Position numbers and translations under genes: made by a program. Below the pieces are notes generated by a model. That model had not been told where the DNA came from, ran no database searches, and saw only the letters and a list, made by a program, of their open reading frames with translations. A DNA stretch of 9,376 nucleotides from the NCBI GenBank assembly GCA_003235435.1, contig QJWF01000070.1, positions 1 to 9,376 of the forward strand, in the 5' to 3' direction. This DNA is from Nitrosomonadales bacterium. Its GTDB lineage: Bacteria; Pseudomonadota; Gammaproteobacteria; Burkholderiales; Gallionellaceae. Positions within the stretch are counted from its first letter, which is position 1, and each line of letters starts with the position of its first letter. Below are positions 1-9,376 of this stretch, in pieces.

Positions 1-61
1 CTGCAAAGCAGCGGAAGGGCAGCAAACACAGCAGGCTGATTAAGAGAAATCTACTTATCAT
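1..61 (-). CDS. Partial ORF with signal-peptide-like N-terminus, cut by the left edge
   Basis: Reading leftward from an ATG at 61-59, the frame stays open to the window edge and gives MISRFLLISLLCLLPFRCFA. This is a short basic N-terminus, a leucine-rich hydrophobic core and a possible FRCFA cleavage region, which is how an exported or lipid-modified protein would begin. A weak AGGG Shine-Dalgarno-like run lies about 10 bases upstream of the ATG (minus strand). A TTGACA promoter candidate lies 70 bases upstream. The ORF is divergent from intI, so it could be the first cassette gene of an integron or an ordinary chromosomal neighbour. Only 20 codons are visible, so no family can be named. Confidence 0.45.
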   Translation of the reverse strand, partial: MISRFLLISLLCLLPFRCFA

Positions 62-80
62 TGCTTTTGCGCCCTAACGT

Positions 81-123
81 AATATAGAAAACGTTTTCAT
101 GGTGCGACAATGTCGCCTATATT
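81..123. repeat. Nested inverted-repeat cluster (possible operators or cruciform)
   Basis: Three perfect inverted repeats lie within 43 bases. AATATAG (81-87) pairs with CTATATT (117-123). Between them are the 12-bp palindrome GAAAACGTTTTC (87-98) and GCGACA-A-TGTCGC (104-116). Single-stranded DNA could fold into a three-way structure. As duplex, the CG-centred palindrome has the style of LacI-family operators, and both inner palindromes overlap or follow the leftward promoter candidate. It is not an attC site: the outer arms lack properly placed RYYYAAC and GTTRRRY boxes. Confidence 0.6.
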
Positions 124-138
124 CCCACTACATGTCAA
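109..138 (-). promoter_or_regulatory. Leftward sigma70-type promoter candidate (Pc-like position)
   Basis: On the minus strand a perfect -35 hexamer TTGACA (138-133) is followed after 18 bases by GACATT (114-109), a 3/6 match to the -10 consensus. Transcription would start near 102 and run toward the partial ORF at 61. The -10 lies inside the palindrome at 104-116, and a second palindrome (87-98) lies just past the start point, so the promoter is placed for repression. In integrons the cassette promoter Pc fires away from intI, which fits the direction here. The poor -10 limits confidence. Confidence 0.4.
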
Positions 139-150
139 GGAAATATTCTG

Positions 151-201
151 GTTCAACGAGTTAACTGCCTATAAAGCACTGGACTTTCGTTTTAGGGCAA
201 C
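151..201 (-). other. Candidate attI recombination site of the integron
   Basis: On the minus strand, positions 201-183 read GTTGCCCTAAAACGAAAGT. From memory, this differs from the segment just before the crossover point of the class 1 attI site by one substitution and one inserted G. The bases after it (GTCCAG) do not make a GTTRRRY core. A full GTTRRRY match, GTTGAAC, is found at 157-151, and a near match, GTTAACT, at 165-159. The position directly upstream of a divergent intI is where attI belongs. The exact core and boundaries are unresolved, and the site may be decayed or of a different class. Confidence 0.5.
170..175 (+). promoter_or_regulatory. Possible -10 element of the intI promoter
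   Basis: TATAAA lies 40 bases upstream of the intI ATG and is the best -10 match on the + strand in the upstream region. No good -35 is found 16-18 bases before it (only TTCTGG-like sequence). There is no LexA box (CTGT-N8-ACAG) in bases 1-215; no CTGT occurs there on the + strand. The SOS control known for many integron integrases is therefore not evident. Confidence 0.25.
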
Positions 202-207
202 CTAAAA
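190..207 (+). repeat. Perfect 7-bp inverted repeat just upstream of the intI start
   Basis: TTTTAGG (190-196) and CCTAAAA (201-207) are separated by GCAA and would form a tetraloop hairpin in the intI mRNA, ending 8 bases before the ATG. There is no Shine-Dalgarno sequence between the hairpin and the start codon. The same bases overlap the attI-like segment, so the symmetry may instead mark paired integrase-binding boxes. It lacks a U-tract and is not a terminator. Confidence 0.5.
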
Positions 208-215
208 TTCCACGG

Positions 216-1196
216 ATGGAAGCTCAAGCCGTTTCTCAGGATTCACCCAAGTTGCTCGATCGGATGCGCGCCGAAATTCGTTTGCGTCATTACAGCATCC
301 GCACCGAGGAGGCGTACGTGGATTGGGCGCGGCGGTTTATCCTTTATCACAATAAACGCCATCCGAAGGAAATGGGCGCGGTGGAAGTGCGCGATTTCCT
401 GTCTCATCTGGCCACCGAGCGCAACGTTTCTGCCTCGACGCAGAACCAGGCAAAGTCTGCATTGCTGTTCTTGTACCGCGAGGTGCTGCACATCGAGCTG
501 CCGTGGCTGGACGAGGTGATCGCGGCCAGGTCGGCCAGACGCCTGCCGGTGGTGCTGACTCCGACGGAGGTTCGCCGCTTGCTGAATGCGATGTCCGGCA
601 CGATGGGGTTGGTGGCGAGCTTGTTGTATGGCACCGGGATGCGCCTGCTGGAAGGTTTGCGGCTGCGCGTGAAGGATGTCGAGTTCGAGCGGCGCGAGAT
701 CATCGTGCGCGAGGGCAAGGGCAACAAGGACCGGGTGACGGTGCTGCCGGAGAATCTGATCCTGCCTCTGAAGGCCCATCTGGAAAAAGTGAAGGCCTTG
801 CACGAACGCGATTTGGAGGCGGGATTCGGCGAGGTGTTTCTGCCCGATGCGCTGGCGCGGAAATATCCTAAAGCCGGCAAGGCGTGGGGGTGGCAATATG
901 TGTTTCCTTCCGTGGTGCGTTCCATCGATCCGCGCACCGGAGTTGAGCGGCGGCATCACCTGTATGAGGCGAGCGTGCAGCGCGCCGTGCGCGAGGCGGC
1001 AAAGCTGGCGGAAATTCACAAACCGACTACACCGCACACCTTGCGCCATTCGTTCGCCACGCATCTGCTGCAAAATGGCTACGATATCCGCACCGTGCAG
1101 GAGCTGCTCGGCCATTCGGACGTGGCAACGACGATGATCTACACACATGTGTTGAACAAGGGTGGCAAGGGCGTGGTGAGCCCGCTGGATCGGTAG
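216..1196 (+). CDS. intI: Integron integrase (tyrosine recombinase IntI)
   Basis: Site-specific tyrosine recombinase that, in integrons, joins and excises gene cassettes between attI and folded single-stranded attC sites. The 326-residue protein has an N-terminal SAM-like core-binding domain (about 13-95, with [13 protein letters not shown]) and a C-terminal catalytic domain. The full catalytic set is visible: R143 (GTGMRLLEG), K171 (EGKGNKDR), H274 and R277 ([12 protein letters not shown]), H300 ([10 protein letters not shown]) and nucleophile Y309 (MIYTHV). The insertion at about 208-230 ([16 protein letters not shown]) is the patch that separates IntI from XerC/XerD and phage integrases. 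Length matches known IntI proteins and no lesion is seen, so it should be active. The ATG at 216 gives the usual N-terminal length but has no clear ribosome binding site; ATG 264 is a less likely alternative. It reads toward nagZ, so any cassette array would lie to the left. Family call is strong; integron class is unknown. Confidence 0.95.
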   Translation: MEAQAVSQDSPKLLDRMRAEIRLRHYSIRTEEAYVDWARRFILYHNKRHPKEMGAVEVRDFLSHLATERNVSASTQNQAKSALLFLYREVLHIELPWLDEVIAARSARRLPVVLTPTEVRRLLNAMSGTMGLVASLLYGTGMRLLEGLRLRVKDVEFERREIIVREGKGNKDRVTVLPENLILPLKAHLEKVKALHERDLEAGFGEVFLPDALARKYPKAGKAWGWQYVFPSVVRSIDPRTGVERRHHLYEASVQRAVREAAKLAEIHKPTTPHTLRHSFATHLLQNGYDIRTVQELLGHSDVATTMIYTHVLNKGGKGVVSPLDR

Positions 1197-1230
1197 GAAA
1201 ATTGTCAGTCGGGTTTTGTCCCGCTCCTAC
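1193..1230 (-). repeat. REP-like GTAG palindrome / possible intI terminator
   Basis: GTAGGA (1193-1198) pairs with TCCTAC (1225-1230), and inside it CGGG (1210-1213) pairs with CCCG (1220-1223). Read on the minus strand it begins GTAGGAGCGGGACAAAACCCG. That is a GTAG head followed by a GC-rich hairpin, the layout of REP elements mobilised by RAYT transposases in Pseudomonas, Xanthomonas and relatives. It starts inside the intI stop region. It could also end intI transcripts, but no T-run follows the stem directly. One copy only is visible, so the REP assignment is tentative. Confidence 0.4.
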
Positions 1231-1275
1231 GAAAATTTGATGAAACGTTTTTACCTTTAACTATCGGGAGTATTT

Positions 1276-2325
1276 ATGGGCTTGGGACCGGTGATGCTGG
1301 ATGTGGCGGGGACTCAGTTGACCTCAGAGGACGAGGCGCGGCTGCGCCATCCGCTGGTCGGCGGGGTGATCCTGTTCGCGCGCAACTTTCAGTCGCCGGG
1401 CCAGCTTGCCGAACTCACCGCCGCGATCCATGCGCTGCGTTCGCCCCCGCTGCTGATCGCGGTGGATCACGAGGGCGGTCGGGTGCAGCGCTTTCGCGAG
1501 GGTTTCACGAAGATTCCCGCGATGCGCGAACTCGGCAGGATCTGGGACGCGCATCCGCATCGCGCGCGCCACCTGGCGCAGAAGGCGGGTTACGTTCTTG
1601 CTGCGGAGCTGCGCGCCTGCGGCGTGGATTTCAGTTTCACGCCGGTGCTGGATGTGGACCATGGGCAAAGCAGCGTGATCGGTGACCGCGCCTTTCACAG
1701 TGACCCGCAGGCCATATCGGAACTGGCGCACAATCTGCTGCTGGGATTGAAGCAGGGTGGCATGCCGGCTGTTGGCAAGCATTTTCCCGGCCACGGTTAC
1801 GTGCTGGCCGATTCGCATCACGATATCCCGGTGGACGAACGCGAGTTCGTCGACATCGAGATGTGCGACCTGGTCCCGTTCCGCCAGATGGTGGACTATG
1901 GACTGACTGCGGTGATGCCGGCGCATGTGATCTATCCCAAAGTGGATAGCCGCCCTGCGGGTTTCTCGCCGGTCTGGCTGAAAAAGATCCTGCGCGAGCA
2001 GCTCGGCTTCGAGGGCATGATCTTCAGCGATGACCTGAGCATGGAAGGCGCGACGGTCGCGGGCGGCATCGTGCAGCGCGCAGAAGCCGCGCTGAATGCC
2101 GGATGCGACATGGTGCTGGTGTGCAACAAGCCGGAATCGGCGGACGAATTGCTGCAGGGATTACATTGGGAGATGCCGGCGGCCAGCAGGGCGCGCCTCG
2201 CGCAGATGCGCGGCAAGGCGCATCCCGAGACGCTGGCCAGGTTGCATGAACAACCGCATTTCCTCAAGGCGCTGGACGAGGTTGCAGTGATCGGCATGAA
2301 CAACGCCGAATTGCCATTGGCATAG
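1276..2325 (+). CDS. nagZ: Beta-N-acetylhexosaminidase NagZ (glycoside hydrolase family 3)
   Basis: Cytoplasmic peptidoglycan-recycling enzyme that removes N-acetylglucosamine from GlcNAc-1,6-anhydro-muropeptides. Its products can signal to AmpR-type beta-lactamase control in other bacteria. The 349-residue protein is one GH3 barrel of normal NagZ length. Seen motifs are DHEGGRVQR (64-72), KHFPGHG (168-174), the Asp-His acid/base dyad D179-x-H181 (DSHHDIP), MPAHVIYP (214-221) and SDDLSMEGA (251-259), in which D252 is the expected catalytic nucleophile. There is no signal peptide, as expected. The ATG at 1276 is backed by GGGAG at 1266-1270, five bases upstream. In many betaproteobacteria nagZ follows pdxJ and acpS; here its upstream neighbour is intI, so the usual operon appears rearranged or interrupted. 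Promoter signals in 1231-1275 are weak (TTGATG at 1237, no good -10). Confidence 0.95.
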   Translation: MGLGPVMLDVAGTQLTSEDEARLRHPLVGGVILFARNFQSPGQLAELTAAIHALRSPPLLIAVDHEGGRVQRFREGFTKIPAMRELGRIWDAHPHRARHLAQKAGYVLAAELRACGVDFSFTPVLDVDHGQSSVIGDRAFHSDPQAISELAHNLLLGLKQGGMPAVGKHFPGHGYVLADSHHDIPVDEREFVDIEMCDLVPFRQMVDYGLTAVMPAHVIYPKVDSRPAGFSPVWLKKILREQLGFEGMIFSDDLSMEGATVAGGIVQRAEAALNAGCDMVLVCNKPESADELLQGLHWEMPAASRARLAQMRGKAHPETLARLHEQPHFLKALDEVAVIGMNNAELPLA

Positions 2326-2345
2326 AACATGGTGATATGGCATAG
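2318..2345 (+). repeat. Direct repeat TGGCATAG, 20-bp period
   Basis: TGGCATAG occurs at 2318-2325 and again at 2338-2345, exactly 20 bases (about two helical turns) apart. The first copy contains the nagZ stop codon and is also the right half of the inverted repeat TGCCA-T-TGGCA (2312-2322). It lies 29 bases before the start of the binding-protein gene, where an activator or repressor of the sensing pair could bind. Chance cannot be excluded for 8 bp. Confidence 0.35.
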
Positions 2346-2373
2346 TCTGACGGAACCCTGATAAGGTCGTGCA

Positions 2374-3333
2374 GTGAAAATAAGAATATATTCTTGCTTG
2401 TTGATGTTGCTTGCGCTGGCAGGATGTGTGGAAGAGCCGGTTCAGCCGCTGGTGTTTGGCGCGATCACCTGGCCGGGTTATGAGCCTGCATACCTTGCGA
2501 GAGATCTCGGTTTCCTGGATGAACGCCAGATACATCTGGCCGAATTCACCAATTCCACCGAAGTTGTCCGCGCCATGCGCAATGGCAGACTGCATGTCGC
2601 CGGGTTGACGCTGGACGAAGTGCTGAGCCTGAGGGAGGCCGTTCCCGATTTGCAGGTTTTCATGGTGGTAGACGTCTCCAATGGCGCGGATGTGCTGATG
2701 GTGCGACGCGGAATCGATAATCTGGGACAACTCAGGGGCAAGCGCATCGGCGTGGAAAAGACCGCGCTGGGGGCATATTTCCTGACGCTGATTCTGCGTG
2801 CCGCCAATCTTTCCCCGAAAGATGTGCAGGTCGTTTCACTGCCGCTCGACGAACAGGTGCAGGCATATCGCTCGGGTTCGCTGGATGCGGTCGTGACTTT
2901 CGGTTTGGTTCGTGGCGAATTATCCCGGCTGGGTGCGGTGGCGCTGTTCGACAGTACCAAAGTGCCGGACAAGATCGTGGACACGCTGGTGGTGCGCGCC
3001 GAGGATGCCGTCCAATACAGGGAACAGCTTCGTATCCTGACCGAGGCGTGGTTTCGCGCAATGCACATTATCCAGAACGAGCCTGCGCGGGCATATCCGC
3101 TAATGGCGCAGCGTGAACGCGTTCAGGCCGCGGATATCGGCGAAACCCTGCGCGGGCTGGTATTGCTCGACAAGCGGAAGAACCTGCAGCAACTTGCCGG
3201 TGCGCCGGCGCCTTTGCTTGACACTGCCAAGGAGATTCAAGGCATCCTCAAACAGGCAGGATTGCCCGTCGGCAGCGATGATTTGTCTCTGATGGTCAAT
3301 TCCAGCATCGTGGCCGAGGCCGGTCTTGACTGA
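2374..3333 (+). CDS. Lipoprotein substrate-binding protein, NMT1/TauA-like (sensor partner)
   Basis: Periplasmic binding protein of the ABC transporter type II fold, of the family that includes SsuA/TauA and NMT1/THI5-like proteins; the ligand is not predictable. The 319-residue product begins with a lipoprotein signal ([18 protein letters not shown]; lipobox LAGC with acylated Cys18). The residue after Cys is Val, which under the Lol rule favours the outer membrane. The mature part has the family layout: an opening strand plus Pro/Gly-Tyr ([17 protein letters not shown], 30-46), a [18 protein letters not shown] ligand-lobe segment (65-82), the LRGKRIGVE hinge (120-128) and [18 protein letters not shown] (159-176). 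The GTG start follows AAGG with 7-base spacing. No permease or ATPase gene is present, and the 3' end overlaps the GGDEF-EAL gene by 8 bp, so a role in presenting a ligand to that receptor is inferred, not transport. Confidence 0.8.
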   Translation: MKIRIYSCLLMLLALAGCVEEPVQPLVFGAITWPGYEPAYLARDLGFLDERQIHLAEFTNSTEVVRAMRNGRLHVAGLTLDEVLSLREAVPDLQVFMVVDVSNGADVLMVRRGIDNLGQLRGKRIGVEKTALGAYFLTLILRAANLSPKDVQVVSLPLDEQVQAYRSGSLDAVVTFGLVRGELSRLGAVALFDSTKVPDKIVDTLVVRAEDAVQYREQLRILTEAWFRAMHIIQNEPARAYPLMAQRERVQAADIGETLRGLVLLDKRKNLQQLAGAPAPLLDTAKEIQGILKQAGLPVGSDDLSLMVNSSIVAEAGLD

Positions 3334-6190
3334 CATGCTTCAAAAATCAGGAAACTTCGGCCAGAAATTCATCTCGTTGCAGGTGATGATCCCGCTGCTG
3401 ATCGTGCTGTCCATGCTGTTGCTGCTGAGCTACGTGATCCGCCAGGAGATGCAGCGTGAAACCGAAAACGTCTACGCAGAATTCAAGTCCCGCCAGATGG
3501 ATACGACGATGCGCCTGCAAGCCAGCATAGAACGGAACGTTCGGAACGGATTGGAAGATTCGATACAGCACGATTTGTCTGAACTGAGCGCAAGGCCGGA
3601 ACTGCGTGTCGCGGTGATGGCAGACGAGAACGGCACGGTGATCGCTTCAAGCAGATTGTCCCTGATCGGCACGAGTCTGACACAGGTCGCCGTGCAATAT
3701 TCTGCGCAGGATTGGCTGAAAGAAAGTGCGCTGGTGGATGTGGGCAGGCCGGATATCAGGCAAACCGTATACACCAAATCCAATGCCATTCTGATTTCTG
3801 CGCCGGTGCGTCTGGACAGGCCGGGCAGCGGTCTTGCGCAGGGCAAATTTGGCAAACTGTGCATGTATACCGATGTGACGTTGCCGCTGGAAATGCATGC
3901 CGCACTCATCAAAAAACGTTCACAGCAACTGCTGGCAGGTCTCATCGGGCTGGCGCTGCTGATCGGCATCCTGCTGCATTTGACAGTGACGCGCCGCGTG
4001 CTGAGGCTGTTGCGCGCCGCGCAGCGCGTCGGAGAGGGGAAACTGAGCACTGTTTCGGGCGTGACGGGGCCGGATGAGCTGGGGCTGCTTGGCCGGGAGT
4101 TTGACGGCATGGTGAGGAAGATGGCGCAATCTTCCGCTCAACTCCGCAAGTTATCGCTTGCTGTGGAGCAAAGTCCAAGCAGTGTGATCATCACCGATAT
4201 CCATGGCAATGCAGAATATGTGAACAGGCATTTCAGTGCCCTGACCGGCTATTCGGCGGAGGAGGTGGCCGGCAAGAACATGAGGATACTTCAGTCGGGA
4301 CAGACATCCCCCAAAGTGTATAGTGAAATGTGGAACACGATATTGTCTGGTCTTGTTTGGCGCGGCGAACTGCTGAACAAGAGCAAGCAGGGAATGCTTC
4401 TCTGGGAAGATATAGCCATCAGTCCGATCTTTGACGAGAACGGCAACATCACCCATTTTCTGTCCGAGCAAACCGACATCACGGCGCGCAAGCAGGCGGA
4501 AGAAAAGATCAAGCTGTTCGAAAAGGTGTTCGACAACGCCAATGAGGCAATTATGATCTGCGACATGGACAACAATATACTCACAGTCAATCCGGCATTC
4601 ACGGAAATCACCGGGTATGCGCGGCATGAGGTGATAGGAAAGAATCCGCGTTTGCTTGCCTCCGGAATGATGGATGAAGGCTTCTACAAAAATCTATGGG
4701 AAACCATAAGGACGGGCGGCAAATGGCAGGGTGAGATGCTGGACAGGCGCAAGAATGGCGAGATCTTTTCCGAATGGCTGAGCATCAGTTCACTCCGTGA
4801 CAAGGATGGCAGGATCACGCACTACATCGCGATCATGTCCGACATCAGCGAGCGCAAGGCCGCCGAGGAGCGTTTGGCTTATCTGGCCCAGCACGATGTA
4901 TTGACAGGCCTGCCAAACCGGATGCTGTTCAAGGATCGTTTGCAACAGGCGATAACCTATGCAGAGCGGCAGAACACCAAAGTGGCCCTGCTGTTCATGG
5001 ACCTGGATCGATTCAAGAATGTCAACGACACCCTGGGACATCATTACGGAGACCTGTTGTTGCAGGAGGTTACGAGGCGCATCCGTTATTGTGTGCGCAA
5101 TACCGACACCATAAGCAGACAGGGCGGCGATGAATACGTCGTCATGCTGCCCAACCTTGAGGATGTTGGCGACATCATGCAAGTCGTCACCAAACTGATC
5201 GAGTTCATCGCCCAACCATACCGGTTGGAAGTACACACCGTGCATTTGTCTACCAGCCTGGGGGTGAGCGTCTATCCTCAGGATGGCACCGACAGCGATA
5301 CCCTGATCAGGAATGCCGACACCGCGATGTATCAGGCCAAGGAAGCTGGGCGCAATTGTTACCGCTTCTTTACGCCTGCGATGAATCGCACCATAGCAAA
5401 ACGCGTCAGCATGGAAAACATGTTGCGCGAGGCGCTGAATAAGGAAGAGCTGCTATTGCATTACCAGCCGCTGGTTAATCTGCGCGATGGTCGGATCGTC
5501 TCGGCCGAAGCGTTGCTTCGCTGGCAGCATCCCGATCATGGCCTGATTCCGCCCGCCGAATTCATCCAGATTGCCGAGGAAACCGGTCTGATTGTTCCCG
5601 TGGGGAACTGGGTACTGGAAGAGGCATGCCGACAGAACCAGCAATGGCGGGCGCAGGGATTGCCGGAAATATCGATGTCTGTGAATCTTTCGCCGGTACA
5701 ACTTCATGACCGTAACCTGGTGAAGACTGTTTCCCAGGCCTTGTCGCTTAGCGGCATGCTGGCCAGCGCCCTGGAACTTGAGATTACCGAATCGGCTGTG
5801 ATGAAAAGTCCGGAACGGGCCATTGTCATGCTTGACAAGCTGAATCGGATGGGTATCAGGATCTCGATCGATGATTTTGGCACCGGCTATTCCAGTCTTT
5901 CCTACCTGAAGAAGTTCCCGGTCAATATGCTCAAGGTCGACAAGTCATTTGTGCGCGATCTGACCGAGGATAGCGATGATGCGGCGATCGTCAGCGCAGT
6001 GATCGTCATGGCACGAAGCCTGGGCTTGCGTGTGATCGCAGAAGGCGTGGAGACAGCCGAGCAACTTCGTTTTCTGACCAATCTCGATTGCGAAATGATG
6101 CAGGGCTATTATTTCAGCAATCCCGTGCCTGCAGGGGAATTCAAAGCTCTGCTTGAATCGGGAAGGGTGTTGGATCGCCTTTTACCGTGA
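3326..6190 (+). CDS. Membrane c-di-GMP cyclase/phosphodiesterase: CACHE-like, HAMP, PAS, PAS, GGDEF, EAL
   Basis: Inner-membrane receptor expected to make and/or break down cyclic di-GMP. The 954 residues read in order: TM1 (about 17-38), periplasmic sensor (39-200; [11 protein letters not shown] at 99-109 is CACHE-like), TM2 (201-222), HAMP (about 221-274), PAS1 (about 275-390), PAS2 (about 397-512), GGDEF (about 513-680) and EAL (about 695-950). The cyclase site is GGDEY (600-604) with an intact inhibitory RxxD (R591-D594) five residues before it. The phosphodiesterase set is complete: EALLRW (728-733), N787, E819 (LEITES), [10 protein letters not shown] (849-858), K870, E906 and QGYYF (926-930). 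Both activities are therefore possible. The TTG at 3326 has GAGG six bases upstream and overlaps the preceding gene by 8 bp; ATG 3335 (951 residues) is the alternative but sits 15 bases from that site. Overlap with the binding-protein gene implies coupled translation and a shared signalling job. Confidence 0.93.
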   Translation: MTDMLQKSGNFGQKFISLQVMIPLLIVLSMLLLLSYVIRQEMQRETENVYAEFKSRQMDTTMRLQASIERNVRNGLEDSIQHDLSELSARPELRVAVMADENGTVIASSRLSLIGTSLTQVAVQYSAQDWLKESALVDVGRPDIRQTVYTKSNAILISAPVRLDRPGSGLAQGKFGKLCMYTDVTLPLEMHAALIKKRSQQLLAGLIGLALLIGILLHLTVTRRVLRLLRAAQRVGEGKLSTVSGVTGPDELGLLGREFDGMVRKMAQSSAQLRKLSLAVEQSPSSVIITDIHGNAEYVNRHFSALTGYSAEEVAGKNMRILQSGQTSPKVYSEMWNTILSGLVWRGELLNKSKQGMLLWEDIAISPIFDENGNITHFLSEQTDITARKQAEEKIKLFEKVFDNANEAIMICDMDNNILTVNPAFTEITGYARHEVIGKNPRLLASGMMDEGFYKNLWETIRTGGKWQGEMLDRRKNGEIFSEWLSISSLRDKDGRITHYIAIMSDISERKAAEERLAYLAQHDVLTGLPNRMLFKDRLQQAITYAERQNTKVALLFMDLDRFKNVNDTLGHHYGDLLLQEVTRRIRYCVRNTDTISRQGGDEYVVMLPNLEDVGDIMQVVTKLIEFIAQPYRLEVHTVHLSTSLGVSVYPQDGTDSDTLIRNADTAMYQAKEAGRNCYRFFTPAMNRTIAKRVSMENMLREALNKEELLLHYQPLVNLRDGRIVSAEALLRWQHPDHGLIPPAEFIQIAEETGLIVPVGNWVLEEACRQNQQWRAQGLPEISMSVNLSPVQLHDRNLVKTVSQALSLSGMLASALELEITESAVMKSPERAIVMLDKLNRMGIRISIDDFGTGYSSLSYLKKFPVNMLKVDKSFVRDLTEDSDDAAIVSAVIVMARSLGLRVIAEGVETAEQLRFLTNLDCEMMQGYYFSNPVPAGEFKALLESGRVLDRLLP

Positions 6191-6196
6191 GATAAT
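6170..6196 (+). promoter_or_regulatory. Candidate extended -10 promoter for the zipA-ligA operon
   Basis: GATAAT (6191-6196) matches the -10 consensus at 5/6 and is preceded by TG at 6188-6189, giving an extended -10 (TGAGATAAT). A -35-like TTGGAT lies at 6170-6175 with a short 15-base spacer, inside the end of the upstream gene. The start point would fall near 6203, leaving a leader of about 29 bases before the zipA ATG. No terminator is visible between the upstream gene and this element, so read-through is also likely. Confidence 0.4.
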
Positions 6197-6231
6197 CTGT
6201 ATCTTCTTGCGTATTCTCGATCAGAATTCAT

Positions 6232-9376
<3,145 letters not shown>

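Noticed and set aside
74..100. Minus-strand mini-ORF encoding MKTFSILR
   Set aside because: Only 8 codons, no ribosome binding site, and it overlaps the palindromic promoter region. A leader peptide cannot be excluded but is unsupported.
71..157. attC-like element bounded by GCCCTAAC and GGTTCAAC
   Set aside because: Boxes fit poorly: CCCTAAC lacks the leading purine, no GTTRRRY follows the inner arm at the right distance, and the inner stems do not pair in the R/L order of attC.
243..1148. Long minus-strand open frame (301 codons) opposite intI
   Set aside because: It lies wholly antisense to a clear IntI gene, is His/Gln/Arg-rich in the way antisense frames of GC-rich genes are, and has no recognisable domain or ribosome binding site.
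1231..1275. sigma70 promoter for nagZ (TTGATG at 1237 with TTAACT)
   Set aside because: Spacer is only 14 bases and the -10 matches at 3/6, too weak to annotate.
6181..6231. Rho-independent terminator after the GGDEF-EAL gene
   Set aside because: No stable stem followed by a T-run is present in this short gap.

Overview
The window looks like chromosomal DNA of a betaproteobacterium, probably near Nitrosomonadales/Gallionellaceae. This is inferred from the zipA-ligA gene order, the moderately GC-rich coding sequence, and the sequence style of ZipA and of LigA (MLSIRTET in place of the usual MLSLxNAF-type motif). No taxonomic marker gene is present, so the assignment is tentative. All full-length genes lie on the + strand.

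Left edge (1-215): an AT-richer intergenic region packed with inverted repeats. It separates a leftward partial ORF that begins with a signal-peptide-like sequence from a rightward integron-type tyrosine recombinase (intI, 216-1196). On the minus strand this region has a 19-nt stretch very like the class 1 attI site, a GTTRRRY core match, and a TTGACA-type promoter pointing away from intI. That is where attI and the cassette promoter of an integron should be. Whether gene cassettes follow cannot be seen, because the window ends 60 bases into the leftward ORF.

Middle (1197-6190): a REP-like/terminator-like hairpin follows intI. Next is nagZ (cell-wall recycling beta-N-acetylglucosaminidase), then a two-gene unit: a lipoprotein of the periplasmic substrate-binding family (NMT1/TauA-like) overlapping by 8 bp a 954-residue membrane receptor with a periplasmic CACHE-like sensor, HAMP, two PAS, GGDEF and EAL domains. 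No permease or ATPase accompanies the binding protein, so it is best read as the ligand-sensing partner of the c-di-GMP enzyme, similar in logic to NspS-MbaA of Vibrio cholerae. This is the most interesting system in the window.

Right (6191-9376): an extended -10 promoter candidate precedes zipA (divisome membrane anchor), which overlaps ligA (NAD-dependent DNA ligase) by one base. ligA in turn overlaps by 4 bp the start of a further gene cut by the window edge. zipA and its partners form a tightly coupled housekeeping operon. The zipA product seems to have a second globular region in place of the usual Pro/Gln-rich linker.

No tRNA, rRNA, CRISPR array or insertion sequence was seen. Apart from the first 215 bases there is no gene-free stretch longer than 80 bases.
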